NCBI RefSeq assembly: GCF_000519205.1
Contig: NZ_JAFB01000029.1
Coordinates: 60,410 to 124,409, forward strand
Length of the DNA stretch: 64,000 nt
DNA from: Amycolatopsis taiwanensis DSM 45107
GTDB taxonomy: Bacteria; Actinomycetota; Actinomycetes; Mycobacteriales; Pseudonocardiaceae
Direction: 5' to 3'
The translations under genes and the position numbers were made by a program. Shown here piece by piece: positions 56,941-64,000 of this stretch. Numbering within the stretch: position 1 is the first letter of the stretch; every line of letters begins with the position of its first letter. The notes beneath the pieces were generated by a model. The model ran no database searches. It saw only the letters and a list, made by a program, of their open reading frames with translations, and had not been told where the DNA came from.

Positions 56941-56982
56941 TGACCCGTTACTGTCGAAATTCGGCATGAACGGGTCACTCAT
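56936..56982 (+). repeat. 47-bp palindromic element, intergenic copy
   Basis: ATGAGTGACCCGTT (56936-56949) pairs exactly with 56969-56982; the outer C-G pair extends the stem to 15 bp. Loop of 19 nt. It has 43 of 47 bases in common with the copy inside isochorismate synthase. Confidence 0.9.
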
Positions 56983-57010
56983 GCAGCGCATCGCCTGTTG
57001 CCAGAGCCGG

Positions 57011-57337
57011 CTAATCGTGAGATTGCGCACGCAGGGCCAGCGGCGCTCCGGCAAGATCCTCCTCGTTGCACAGCAGTTTCACGTCGTAGTACGGGGCGCC
57101 TTCGCGGTCGTCGTAGTCGAGGTGAATGGCGAGCACGTCGAGCGGCTCGCCGAGCCATTCCTGTGCCGAGCGAATCCAGGCCGCGCAGCGCTCCAGTGCT
57201 GCGGCAAGGTCGTCATCGCGGAATTCCACCGGGCGGTACGGGACTTCCTGTACCTGGTCCCGGGGGTTGGTCGGCACCGGCAACTCCGGGGCGAGACCCG
57301 AGTCGTCCAGTTCCAGGCGGATCGTTTGCTCAGTCAC
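57011..57337 (-). CDS. Small acidic hypothetical protein
   Basis: A 108-residue acidic cytosolic protein with no membrane segment: TEQTIRLELDDSGLAPELP, then FRDDDLAAALERCAAWIRSAQEWLG (helical) and VLAIHLDYDDREGAPYYDVKLLCNEEDLAG (strand-rich). GTG at 57337; its ribosome site is weak (GAAGG very close). I do not recognise the family. It is downstream of a TetR gene on the same strand (58 bp gap). Confidence 0.6.
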   Translation of the reverse strand: MTEQTIRLELDDSGLAPELPVPTNPRDQVQEVPYRPVEFRDDDLAAALERCAAWIRSAQEWLGEPLDVLAIHLDYDDREGAPYYDVKLLCNEEDLAGAPLALRAQSHD

Positions 57338-57395
57338 CCTTCGAGGGTCCCTCACCCAAGCCGTCGGGCGCAAGTGACCCACGATGAATCCCCAG

Positions 57396-58028
57396 CTAGA
57401 GGGTCCTCTTCCACACCGTCGATACCACCGATCGGGCATGCCCCACCGTGGCCGAGAAATCGTTTTCCTCCCCGCCGAGCATCCTGATCGCGAGCCGGGC
57501 GAAATGGGTCGCGAGTTCCTCCAGCGACAGCGGTCCGTGCGGCGAATACCACCTGGACACCCCGTTGCACATCTCGAGCAGCGCGAGCCTGGTAAGGGTC
57601 GGGCGGGTGTCGTGGAACACTCCGGCCGCGATGCCTTCCTCGATCGTTTCCGCCCACAGCCGCTCGTATTCGTCCCGCCGCCGGACGACCTCGCTCCTGG
57701 CCTCGGGGGACAACACGTGGACCTCGTGGTCCACCACCCGGGTTTGCGCGGGCTCGATCGCATGGGTGAGCACATGCAGCGCGACCAGCCCGGCGAGCCG
57801 GTCGCGCGGATCGCTGGCCGGCACCTGCCGGGCCGCGGCCAGCAGGCGGTCCAGGCACTCGCACATGATGCCTTCGAGCAGTTCCTCCTTGGTGCCCATG
57901 TAGTGGTACAGGCTCGCCGAGGAGATCTTCGCCGCCTGCGCCAGCTCCCGTATCCCGGTGCCGTGGAAACCCTTGTCCGCGAACAGTTTCACCGCGGCGG
58001 CGCGCACCCGCTGTTCAGTGAGGGTCAT
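57396..58028 (-). CDS. TetR family regulator
   Basis: A 210-residue TetR protein: helix-turn-helix EQRVRAAAVKLFADKGFHGTGIRELAQAAKISSASLYHYMGTKEELL, then a ligand domain with VVDHEVHVLSPEARSEVVRRRDEYERLW, like the KstR2/FadR-type acyl-CoA-responsive group. ATG at 58028 has GGAGGACACAGC upstream. The 320-bp leader includes two GC-rich elements and a 40-bp segment identical to one upstream of the enoyl-CoA hydratase gene. It probably regulates the neighbouring acyl-CoA ligase/hydratase genes. Confidence 0.9.
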   Translation of the reverse strand: MTLTEQRVRAAAVKLFADKGFHGTGIRELAQAAKISSASLYHYMGTKEELLEGIMCECLDRLLAAARQVPASDPRDRLAGLVALHVLTHAIEPAQTRVVDHEVHVLSPEARSEVVRRRDEYERLWAETIEEGIAAGVFHDTRPTLTRLALLEMCNGVSRWYSPHGPLSLEELATHFARLAIRMLGGEENDFSATVGHARSVVSTVWKRTL

Positions 58029-58057
58029 GCTGTGTCCTCCGCGAGTTGCGCGCGACC

Positions 58058-58173
58058 GTGTCCTGTGGGGGCTCCGCCCCCGCACCCCGACTGGGGGCAA
58101 GCCCCCAGACCCAGCGCCTTGTGGGGGCTCCGCCCCCACACCCCCAACTGGGGGCAAGCCCCCAGACCCCCTT
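58058..58173 (-). repeat. GC-rich double-hairpin elements, copies 4 and 5 in tandem
   Basis: Two head-to-tail copies, about 58058-58113 and 58115-58173, each with GTGGGGGC...GCCCCC and CTGGGGGCAAGCCCCCAG hairpins, in the minus orientation. They lie in the leader of the tetR gene between sequences that are nearly contiguous (GATCGTGTCG and GGTCGCGCGC on opposite sides) in the related hydratase leader. Confidence 0.92.
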
Positions 58174-58242
58174 GATCGTGTCGCCAAAGCGCTCCTGACG
58201 AACTCGGGTCACGTCGCCCTTGATGGCGCCCCGCCCCGATAA

Positions 58243-58282
58243 CGGGACAAAAGCGCGCGCTCGGTGGTCACCGTGATTGCCG
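58243..58282. repeat. 40-bp identical leader segment, copy 1
   Basis: CGGGACAAAAGCGCGCGC followed by TCGGTGGTCACCGTGATTGCCG, identical over 40 bp to 60762-60801. It forms the distal part of the tetR leader. The surrounding region from 58029 to 58351 holds no gene. Confidence 0.9.
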
Positions 58283-58351
58283 TGGGTTGACCCAGGGGGT
58301 GCCATGCGAGAGTCCATGTTCGTCGATCGCGCGTTCTCAAAAACAGGGTGT

Positions 58352-59881
58352 TCACTCCCACTGCGCGCTCACGCGGTCGTAGCGGGGCAGGTTCCAGGAG
58401 GCCAGTTCGCCCTTCGCGACCCGTTCGGACGGGGTCAGCGGCAGGGACTCGGTCACGGTCCAATACCGGGGCACCTTGAAATAGGCGAGCTTGGTGGCGC
58501 AGAACTCGGCCAGCTCGTCCGGTGTCGCCGCCTCGTTCAGCACCACGAAGGCCCGTACCTCCTCGCCGCGCAGTTCGTCGGGTTCGGCGATCACCGCGGC
58601 CAGTCGGACCGCGGGATGGTGCAGCAGGGCGCGTTCCACCTCGTCGGCGGAGATGTTCTCGCCGCTGCGGCGGATCATGTCCTTCGTGCGCCCGACGTAG
58701 AAGACGCGCCCACGATCGTCCATGCTGGCCAGATCGCCGGTGTGGAACCAGCCACCGCGGAACGCACGGGCGGTCGCTTCGGGATCGTCGTGGTAGCCGT
58801 GCATCATTCCGATCCCGCGCAACACCAGTTCGCCGGTCTCGCCGCGCGGTACCGGGTGCCCGGCCTCGTCGACGATCATCGCCTCCCGATCGCGGGTGGG
58901 GGTGCCGACGCAGCCCGTGCCGACCAGCTCGTCGTGGTCCATTTCGGATACCCGGAGATCGCCGCCGGTCTCCGTCATGCCGAATGCCTCGTACCAGGGC
59001 ACGCCCCAGCGTTTCTCCAGCGCTGCGTGCAGGTCGCGGGGTATGGCCGACGCGCTGATCGCGCGAACGTTGTGGTCGCCGTCCTTCGGGGATTCCGGCT
59101 GCCGCAACAGAAGCACGGGCATCAGGCCGAGACAGTAGAACCAGGTGACCTCGTATTGCCGGACCTTCGACCAGAACGTCGACGGGTGGAACCGGTCCAG
59201 CACGACCAGGGTCGCGCCGGCGGCCAGTCCGAGCGCGACGTTCCATTGTGGATCGATGTAGTGGAACGGCTGGGCAGTCAGGATCGTGTCCTGTGCCGAG
59301 ATCTTCGGGAACTCGGTCACCAGCCCGCGCACGAGGGTCAGCCAGTAGCGGTGCGGCAGGACGCAGCCCTTCGGTGCGCCGGTGGTGCCTGAGGTGTACT
59401 GGATGTTGACGGGCAGTTCGCCCGTGGCCATAAAGGTCGGTGCGCCTTCGGGGACCGAGCTGGCCAGCTCGTCGACGGTGAGCACGCGTTCCAGCGTCGT
59501 GGCGGGCGCGATTTCCTCGAGCAGTTCGACGAATTCCGGGGCCGCCACGGCGAACCGCGCACCCGATTGCCGCAGCACATGGCACCCGTCGAGCTCGCGG
59601 TAGTTGATGTTGACCGGCACCAGCACCGCGGCCAGTTTCGCCAGCGCCAGCCAGAGCAACGGGAACGCTGGTTCGTTGCGCATCATCACCGCGACCCGAT
59701 CGCCCCGCTTCACCCCGAGGTCCCCGAGCGCCAGCGCGAGGCGGTCGCTTTCCCGGTCGACGTCGGCGAAGGTGAGCCGCGCGCCGGTCTCGTCGAAGAT
59801 CCAGGCCACCCGGTCCGGCCAGGTCCGCGCGGCCCGCCGGACCAGCGTCACCAGGTCGTCGACCTGGCCGAGGGCGATCAT
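58352..59881 (-). CDS. Acyl-CoA ligase (adenylate-forming, CaiC-like)
   Basis: A 509-residue adenylate-forming ligase: QYTSGTTGAPKGCVLPHRY, YEAFGMTETGGDLRVSEM, GWFHTGDLASMDDRGRVFYVGRTKDMIRRSGENISADEVERALLHHP and the catalytic Lys in LTPSERVAKGELASW. It resembles the crotonobetaine/carnitine-type ATP-dependent acyl-CoA ligases. It overlaps the enoyl-CoA hydratase stop by 4 bp (ATGA), and is second in a hydratase-ligase operon. The pair suggests catabolism of a short or branched carboxylate through its CoA ester. Confidence 0.9.
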   Translation of the reverse strand: MIALGQVDDLVTLVRRAARTWPDRVAWIFDETGARLTFADVDRESDRLALALGDLGVKRGDRVAVMMRNEPAFPLLWLALAKLAAVLVPVNINYRELDGCHVLRQSGARFAVAAPEFVELLEEIAPATTLERVLTVDELASSVPEGAPTFMATGELPVNIQYTSGTTGAPKGCVLPHRYWLTLVRGLVTEFPKISAQDTILTAQPFHYIDPQWNVALGLAAGATLVVLDRFHPSTFWSKVRQYEVTWFYCLGLMPVLLLRQPESPKDGDHNVRAISASAIPRDLHAALEKRWGVPWYEAFGMTETGGDLRVSEMDHDELVGTGCVGTPTRDREAMIVDEAGHPVPRGETGELVLRGIGMMHGYHDDPEATARAFRGGWFHTGDLASMDDRGRVFYVGRTKDMIRRSGENISADEVERALLHHPAVRLAAVIAEPDELRGEEVRAFVVLNEAATPDELAEFCATKLAYFKVPRYWTVTESLPLTPSERVAKGELASWNLPRYDRVSAQWE

Positions 59882-60615
59882 CGCCGGCTCCGGAAGTCCG
59901 CCGCGGCCCGCGCGGCGTCCGATGAATACTCGGTGATCAGCGCGTGGCTCACTTCGAGTTCCAGCGCGGGCTCGAGGTCGATCGACGCGTCGAGCGCACG
60001 CTTGGCGAGCGTGGCCCCGGGTTGCTTCGCGATCCTTCCGGCCCAGTCCATCGCCGTCTCGCCCACATCCGTCACCACGGCGTTGACGAGACCGATGCGC
60101 TCCGCCGTGGCCGCGTCGATCCGCTCGCCCAGCAGGACGAGTTCCTTGGCCTTGGCCGGGCCGACCAGCAGGGGCAGCAGCCGGGACGCCGCCCCGGTGA
60201 CGCTGAGCCCGAGTCCGGCCTCGGGGAAGGCGAAGACCGCGTCTTCGGCGGCCAGCACCAGATCACAGCCGAGTGCGAACTCCGCCCCCGCGCCGATCGC
60301 GTAGCCGTGCACGGCGGCGATCACCGGTTGCGGGAGCGCGCGCAGGCGGCGGGTGACGTCCTGGAGACGTTCCAGCCGGGCCCGTGCGTCCCCGGGCGGG
60401 GTGGGTTCCTTCAGGTCGTGGCCGGCGCAGAACGCGCGCCCGCGCCCGCCCAGCACCACCGCGCGCGCACCGGAGCCCGCCACCTGGCCCAGGGCCGCCA
60501 GCAGGTCGTCGACCAGCACGGGGGCGACCGCGTTCAGCCGCTCGGGGCGGTTGAGCCAGACCCGGGCAACGTCGTCGTGCCAGCCGATTTCCACCGAGGT
60601 CATGTGGTTGCTCAT
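59878..60615 (-). CDS. Enoyl-CoA hydratase/isomerase
   Basis: A 245-residue crotonase: VWLNRPERLNAVAPVLVDDLLAAL, the oxyanion-hole motif GRAFCAGHDLKE, and AVHGYAIGAGAEFALGCDLVLAAEDAVFAFPEAGLGL, in which a Glu of the catalytic position can be seen. It hydrates or isomerises an enoyl-CoA. ATG at 60615 lies in the leader sequence (GCGAAGAA just upstream); ATG at 60603 is an alternative. It is the first gene of the operon with the acyl-CoA ligase. Confidence 0.9.
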   Translation of the reverse strand: MSNHMTSVEIGWHDDVARVWLNRPERLNAVAPVLVDDLLAALGQVAGSGARAVVLGGRGRAFCAGHDLKEPTPPGDARARLERLQDVTRRLRALPQPVIAAVHGYAIGAGAEFALGCDLVLAAEDAVFAFPEAGLGLSVTGAASRLLPLLVGPAKAKELVLLGERIDAATAERIGLVNAVVTDVGETAMDWAGRIAKQPGATLAKRALDASIDLEPALELEVSHALITEYSSDAARAAADFRSRR

Positions 60616-60711
60616 TTCTTCGCTAGTTTGCGCGCGACCGCGATCGTGTCGAGAGGGCGCTGCACAGGGGGTCGAGTCAGGTCTGTGACGAGGGCGCCCT
60701 GCCGCCCCGAT

Positions 60712-60762
60712 AAGGGGGTCTGGGGGCTTGCCCCCAGTCGGGGCCGAGCCCCCACAAGACAC
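60712..60762 (+). repeat. GC-rich double-hairpin element, copy 6 (internally shortened)
   Basis: AAGGGGGTCTGGGGG to CACAAGACAC, 51 bp; hairpin 2 is shortened by 8 bp relative to the 59-bp copies. It lies in the hydratase leader, between segments that are contiguous in the tetR leader (CCCCGATAA and GGGACAAAAG). Confidence 0.9.
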
Positions 60763-60801
60763 GGGACAAAAGCGCGCGCTCGGTGGTCACCGTGATTGCC
60801 G
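60762..60801. repeat. 40-bp identical leader segment, copy 2
   Basis: Identical over 40 bp to 58243-58282. It is the distal part of the leader of the enoyl-CoA hydratase gene on the minus strand; similarity continues with short interruptions to the start codon. Confidence 0.9.
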
Positions 60802-60909
60802 CGAGTTGATACAAGTGGTGCTATGCGCCTCCTTACACCGTCCACCACAGCTTAGCCGATCGATCGATCGATTGGGGGAGATCGTGGGGCGTCACAGTAT
60901 GGTCGACAC

Positions 60910-62499
60910 GTGCGGGTGGACGCTGTTTTCGAAAACGCGCGGGTGTTGAGCGACCGGACTCCGACGTCGGCGGTCGCGGTGCTGCACGGCCGGATCGTCG
61001 CGCTGGGGGAAGACGCCGAGGCGCTCTCGGCTCGGCAGCGGGTGGATCTGGGCGGCGCCGTGGTGGTACCAGGCTTTCACGACGCCCACAACCACATGGT
61101 CTGGTTCGGCACCAACCTCGACGAGGTGCCGCTCGGCGAGTGCACGCACGTCGACGAGGTGTACGCGGCGATCGCGAAGCGCGCGGCCGAGGTCGGAGAG
61201 GGTGGCTGGGTCGTGGGCCACGGCTACGACCAGAACCGGCTGGTGGGCGGGCATCCCACCCGGCACGGCCTGGACCGTGCCGCGCCCGGACGGCTGGTGC
61301 AGCTCAAACACACCTCCGGGCACATGTGCGTGGTCAGCTCGAACGTGCTGGACCGGCTCGATCTCGCAACCGTGCCCGCCGGCGGCGACGTGGTGCTGGA
61401 CACCGACGGCTCACCGACCGGCCTGCTGCGCGAGCAGGCGCAGTTGCTGTTGCGCCCGCTCACCTATCCCGTGCCGGAGGAGCGCGTGGTGCGCGCGATC
61501 GACCGGGCGAGCGAGGTCTACCTGTCCGAGGGCATCACCAGCGTGCAGGAGGCCGGGGTCGGTGGCGGGCTGGTCGGGCAGACCCCGGTCGAGGTGGCCG
61601 CCTATCAGCTCGCGCGGGACCGGGGCGTGCTGCGGGTGCGGACCACGCTGATGGTCTCGTCGGCCGTGCTGCACGACCTGCCCGACGACAGCGGGTTCGG
61701 TCTCGATCTCGGCCTGCGCAGCGGACTGGGCGACGAGTGGTTGCGCGTCGGCCCGATGAAGCTGTTCGCGGACGGTTCGCTGATCGGACGCACCGCGGCG
61801 ATGCGTGACGACTTCGCCGGCGAGCCCGGAAACCGGGGCTATTTCCAGCTTCCCGAGGATGAGCTGGCTCGCACGATATTGCGGGCGCACCGGGCGGGCT
61901 GGCAGATCGCCACGCACGCGATCGGTGACCGCGCCATCGAGACGGTGCTGGATGCCTACGCGGCGGCGCTCGCCGCGTATCCCCGGCCGGATCACCGGCA
62001 CCGCATCGAGCATTGCGCCGTGCTGCCGCCGGAAGGACTCGCGCGGGTCGTCGAGCTGGGCCTGATTCCGGTGCCACAGGGCCGGTTCGTGACCGAAATC
62101 GGCGACGGTATGCGGGCGGCACTGGGCCCGGAGCGGGAGGACTGGTGCTACCGCTTGAAGTCCCTTGTGGACGCCGGCTGTGTGCTGCCGGGCAGTTCGG
62201 ACCGGCCGGTGGTCAACGGCGCCCCGCTGCTCGGGTTGATCGACATGGTTCGCCGGCGTACGTCACAGGGCCATCTGCTGGGTTCGGACGAGCGCCTGAC
62301 TCCCGCGCAGGCGTTGCGCGCCTACACCTACGGCTCGGCCTACGCGGCCTTCCGGGAACACGACCTCGGGACGCTGGAGCCCGGCAAGCTCGCCGATTTC
62401 GCGGTGCTGTCCGCGGACCCGACCGAGGAGTCCACTTTGGAGGACGCGCGCGTGCTGGCCACGGTGATCGGCGGCGAGCTGGTCTACCAGGCGACCTGA
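60910..62499 (+). CDS. YtcJ-like metal-dependent amidohydrolase
   Basis: A 529-residue amidohydrolase of the YtcJ/NfdA type. Metal site HDAHNHMVWFG (HxH form), KLFADGSLIGRTAAMRDDF (a conserved YtcJ block), HRAGWQIATHAIGDRAIETVL, HRIEHCAVLPPE and the catalytic Asp in GSSDRPVVNGAP. The C-terminal beta part ends PGKLADFAVLSADPTEE. It is cytosolic and the substrate unknown. GTG at 60910. A run of CGATCGATCGATCGATTG lies 50 bp upstream and may be an operator or a short repeat. Confidence 0.88.
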   Translation: MRVDAVFENARVLSDRTPTSAVAVLHGRIVALGEDAEALSARQRVDLGGAVVVPGFHDAHNHMVWFGTNLDEVPLGECTHVDEVYAAIAKRAAEVGEGGWVVGHGYDQNRLVGGHPTRHGLDRAAPGRLVQLKHTSGHMCVVSSNVLDRLDLATVPAGGDVVLDTDGSPTGLLREQAQLLLRPLTYPVPEERVVRAIDRASEVYLSEGITSVQEAGVGGGLVGQTPVEVAAYQLARDRGVLRVRTTLMVSSAVLHDLPDDSGFGLDLGLRSGLGDEWLRVGPMKLFADGSLIGRTAAMRDDFAGEPGNRGYFQLPEDELARTILRAHRAGWQIATHAIGDRAIETVLDAYAAALAAYPRPDHRHRIEHCAVLPPEGLARVVELGLIPVPQGRFVTEIGDGMRAALGPEREDWCYRLKSLVDAGCVLPGSSDRPVVNGAPLLGLIDMVRRRTSQGHLLGSDERLTPAQALRAYTYGSAYAAFREHDLGTLEPGKLADFAVLSADPTEESTLEDARVLATVIGGELVYQAT

Positions 62500-62640
62500 G
62501 TATTTTCGCGTGGCAGAAAGTCACCTGACCGGGGTGAGTTCTTCACCGGATCGGTGGCCGGAAAATCAAATGTGTGCCCCAGTGTTATGAACACGTTCTG
62601 AATGACACGGGCGCTGTCGGCGAATTCCGGGAGGACACGG

Positions 62641-63666
62641 ATGACCGGAACGAGCGATCTGGGATTGTCGGAGCTCGGGGTTTCCCGGGCCCGGAGGCAC
62701 CGCCGTGCCCGCGGGCGACGGGTGTTGCTCGTGGGCGACGTCGGCACCGGTGACATCGGTGACGACGTGCTGCTCGCCGAGGCGCTGCGAGCCCTCGGCG
62801 GCGACGCCGAGCCGCGGGTCCTCTCCCACAATCCCATGCTCGTGGAGGCCATTCACCGGGTGCGCGCCGTCCCCGCGTCGGCGCAGGCGTTGTTGACCTC
62901 CCTGTGCTGGTGCGACGCGGTCGTGGTGGTCGGCGAACCGTCCGCCGGCCGCGGCTGGCCGGTCGTCGTCTCGGCCTGTCTGACCGTGGGCCGGGAAGCC
63001 ACGTACCTCACCTTCTGCGGTGGTGCCGCGATGTCGCGACCGGTGCGGCGCTCGCGCCGGTCGGCCGGCGAGCACGACACCCCGGCCGTCTACTGTGACG
63101 AGGTTTTCGCGCGATTGCCGGCCGAGCCCGCCGAGTACGCCCAGGGCGCGCTGGCCGCCGCCGGGGTGCCGCCCCAACGTCCGCTGTTGCTGCTCGCGCC
63201 GAAAGCGATGCCGGACGAATGCCGCACGCTGGACGAGATCCGGATTCTGGCCGGGGCCGCGCGCGCCTGGGACCGTCACGGCGGCACGGTCGCCGGCATC
63301 GCGATGTCGGCGCACGCCGATTTCGGCATCGACCGGACCCGCCGCGACGAGGCGCTGCTCGGCGAGGTGTCCGCGCAACTCGGCCACGACCTGCCGGTGG
63401 TCGGGCCCCTGCTGCCGCCTCGGCTGGCGAAGGCCGTGGTGGGCCAGGCGGAAGCTGTGGCCGGAGCGCGGCTTCCCGCGCTGGCGCTGGCCGCCGCGCA
63501 GGGCGTCGCGCTGCTCGGCTTTCCCTGGGAGGAACAGACCGCCGAGTTCCTCAGCCGGCTCGGCCTCCCCGCCCTGCCGGAACGGCCGTTGCCCGGCGAC
63601 GCGGCCGTCTGGGTCGACGCGCTCCGCCTGGCGGCGGCCCCATGGTCCCGGGTCAGGGTTGTCTGA
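62641..63666 (+). CDS. Polysaccharide pyruvyl transferase-like protein
   Basis: About 341 residues. VLLVGDVGTGDIGDDVLLAEALRALGGDAEPRVLSHNP matches the N-terminal GDD-type motif of the polysaccharide pyruvyl transferase (CsaB) family. CWCDAVVVVGEP and LLLAPKAMPDECRTLDEIRIL lie in the expected two-domain (GT-B-like) order. The C-terminal half is diverged and short. It could modify a cell-wall polymer with pyruvate, but substrate and activity are not shown. ATG at 62641 has GGGAGGAC upstream. It is followed by a strong terminator. Confidence 0.7.
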   Translation: MTGTSDLGLSELGVSRARRHRRARGRRVLLVGDVGTGDIGDDVLLAEALRALGGDAEPRVLSHNPMLVEAIHRVRAVPASAQALLTSLCWCDAVVVVGEPSAGRGWPVVVSACLTVGREATYLTFCGGAAMSRPVRRSRRSAGEHDTPAVYCDEVFARLPAEPAEYAQGALAAAGVPPQRPLLLLAPKAMPDECRTLDEIRILAGAARAWDRHGGTVAGIAMSAHADFGIDRTRRDEALLGEVSAQLGHDLPVVGPLLPPRLAKAVVGQAEAVAGARLPALALAAAQGVALLGFPWEEQTAEFLSRLGLPALPERPLPGDAAVWVDALRLAAAPWSRVRVV

Positions 63667-63672
63667 TCCAGG

Positions 63673-63709
63673 GCGGTACTGGTGGCGAATGCGGCGCCAC
63701 CAGTACCGC
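63673..63709 (+). terminator. Strong hairpin terminator after the pyruvyl transferase-like gene
   Basis: GCGGTACTGGTGGCG (63673-63687) pairs exactly with 63695-63709 around a 7-nt loop, starting 6 bp after the stop. Confidence 0.85.
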
Positions 63710-63717
63710 AGTCTCGG

Positions 63718-64000
63718 CGCCTGTGTTCCCGGTTCGGGCGTCCGAGTTCCCGGTTCGGGTGTCCGAGTTCTCGGTTCGGGTGTCTGAGTTCTCGGTTCAG
63801 GTGTCTGAGTTCTGGCTTCGCCGCATCCCGGCGTCCTCCCCGCCGCACGATACCGACGACAAATGTGGAACCCGGGTGCTGGAACCCGGAACTTGAGGGC
63901 CTGAGCCGGGAACTTGGGTGCCTGAGCCGGGAACTCGGGTGCTGGAACCGGGAACTTGGGTGCCTGAGCCGGGAACTCGGGTGCTGGAACCGGGAACTTG
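63718..64000. repeat. 21-bp-period intergenic repeat array, locus B3 (runs off the window)
   Basis: From 63718 to about 63800, units GTTCCCGGTTCGGGCGTCCGA-like at 21-bp spacing. After about 80 bp of unrelated sequence the array continues from 63875 to the end in the opposite orientation (GGAACTTGGGTGCCTGAGCCG-like). The two halves face each other, as at the A loci. The window ends inside the array. Confidence 0.85.

Noticed and set aside
60855..60880. CGATCGATCGATCGATTG run as a microsatellite or phase-variable tract
   Set aside because: Only about four copies of a self-complementary 4-mer; an operator or chance is as likely, and no variation can be judged from one sequence.

Overview
This 64-kb window is chromosomal DNA of a high-GC actinomycete. 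The best guess is a Pseudonocardiaceae member close to Amycolatopsis; I infer this from gene content, not from a marker sequence. Supporting genes are the actinobacterial division regulator SepH, the actinobacterial integration host factor MihF, a mycothiol-dependent formaldehyde dehydrogenase, a TIGR03083-type mycothiol enzyme, DUF2530 and DUF2537 proteins, and two citrate synthases. GTG and TTG starts and 4-bp ATGA/GTGA overlaps are common. No rRNA, tRNA, CRISPR array or intact insertion sequence was found.

Layout. 1-8 kb: purine permease, MarR regulator with MFS exporter, a secreted protein behind a good iron box, arylamine N-acetyltransferase, superoxide dismutase and a GCS2-family ligase. 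8-18 kb: TrmH methyltransferase, DUF2537, SepH, SerC (the same neighbourhood as mycobacterial Rv0881-Rv0884c), a serine hydrolase, an ABC/two-component operon and a CitA-type citrate synthase. 18-23 kb: urease operon ureABCFGD. 23-33 kb: a secreted proline-rich protein, pdxH, an MFS transporter, a metallo-hydrolase with its TetR, an aldose epimerase, an amidohydrolase, an ArsR-SRPBCC fusion and an acyl-CoA dehydrogenase. 33-43 kb: TetR, ECF sigma factor, mycothiol-type enzyme, PfkB kinase, GltA citrate synthase, hotdog thioesterase, an XRE/membrane/ABC-remnant operon, and MscR. 43-50 kb: C39 peptidase, acyl-CoA ligase, MihF, isochorismate synthase, Sfp-type phosphopantetheinyl transferase and an acyl-CoA dehydrogenase. 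50-57 kb: a complete peptide-type ABC transporter. 57-64 kb: TetR, acyl-CoA ligase and enoyl-CoA hydratase, a YtcJ-like amidohydrolase and a pyruvyl-transferase-like gene.

The most unusual content is repetitive DNA that sits between, and inside, ordinary genes. (1) A GC-rich element of about 59 bp made of two hairpins has six copies. Two lie in frame inside genes (aldose 1-epimerase and PfkB kinase) and encode the same peptide in the same frame. Two paralogous promoter leaders carry it at different positions, which shows that it moved. (2) A 47-bp palindrome has one intergenic copy and one in-frame copy inside isochorismate synthase. (3) Five intergenic arrays have exact 22-bp or 21-bp periods, share a GGGAC-type core, and several flip orientation around a central dyad. 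(4) A leader of about 200 bp is duplicated upstream of the tetR gene and the enoyl-CoA hydratase gene, and a third, orphan copy runs into the 47-bp palindrome. Together these resemble an actinobacterial counterpart of the Rickettsia palindromic elements that live inside coding sequences. Several likely operators are also visible: an iron box, a dyad shared by nat and sodA, an ArsR operator in a leaderless promoter, TetR dyads and a perfect 30-bp palindrome.
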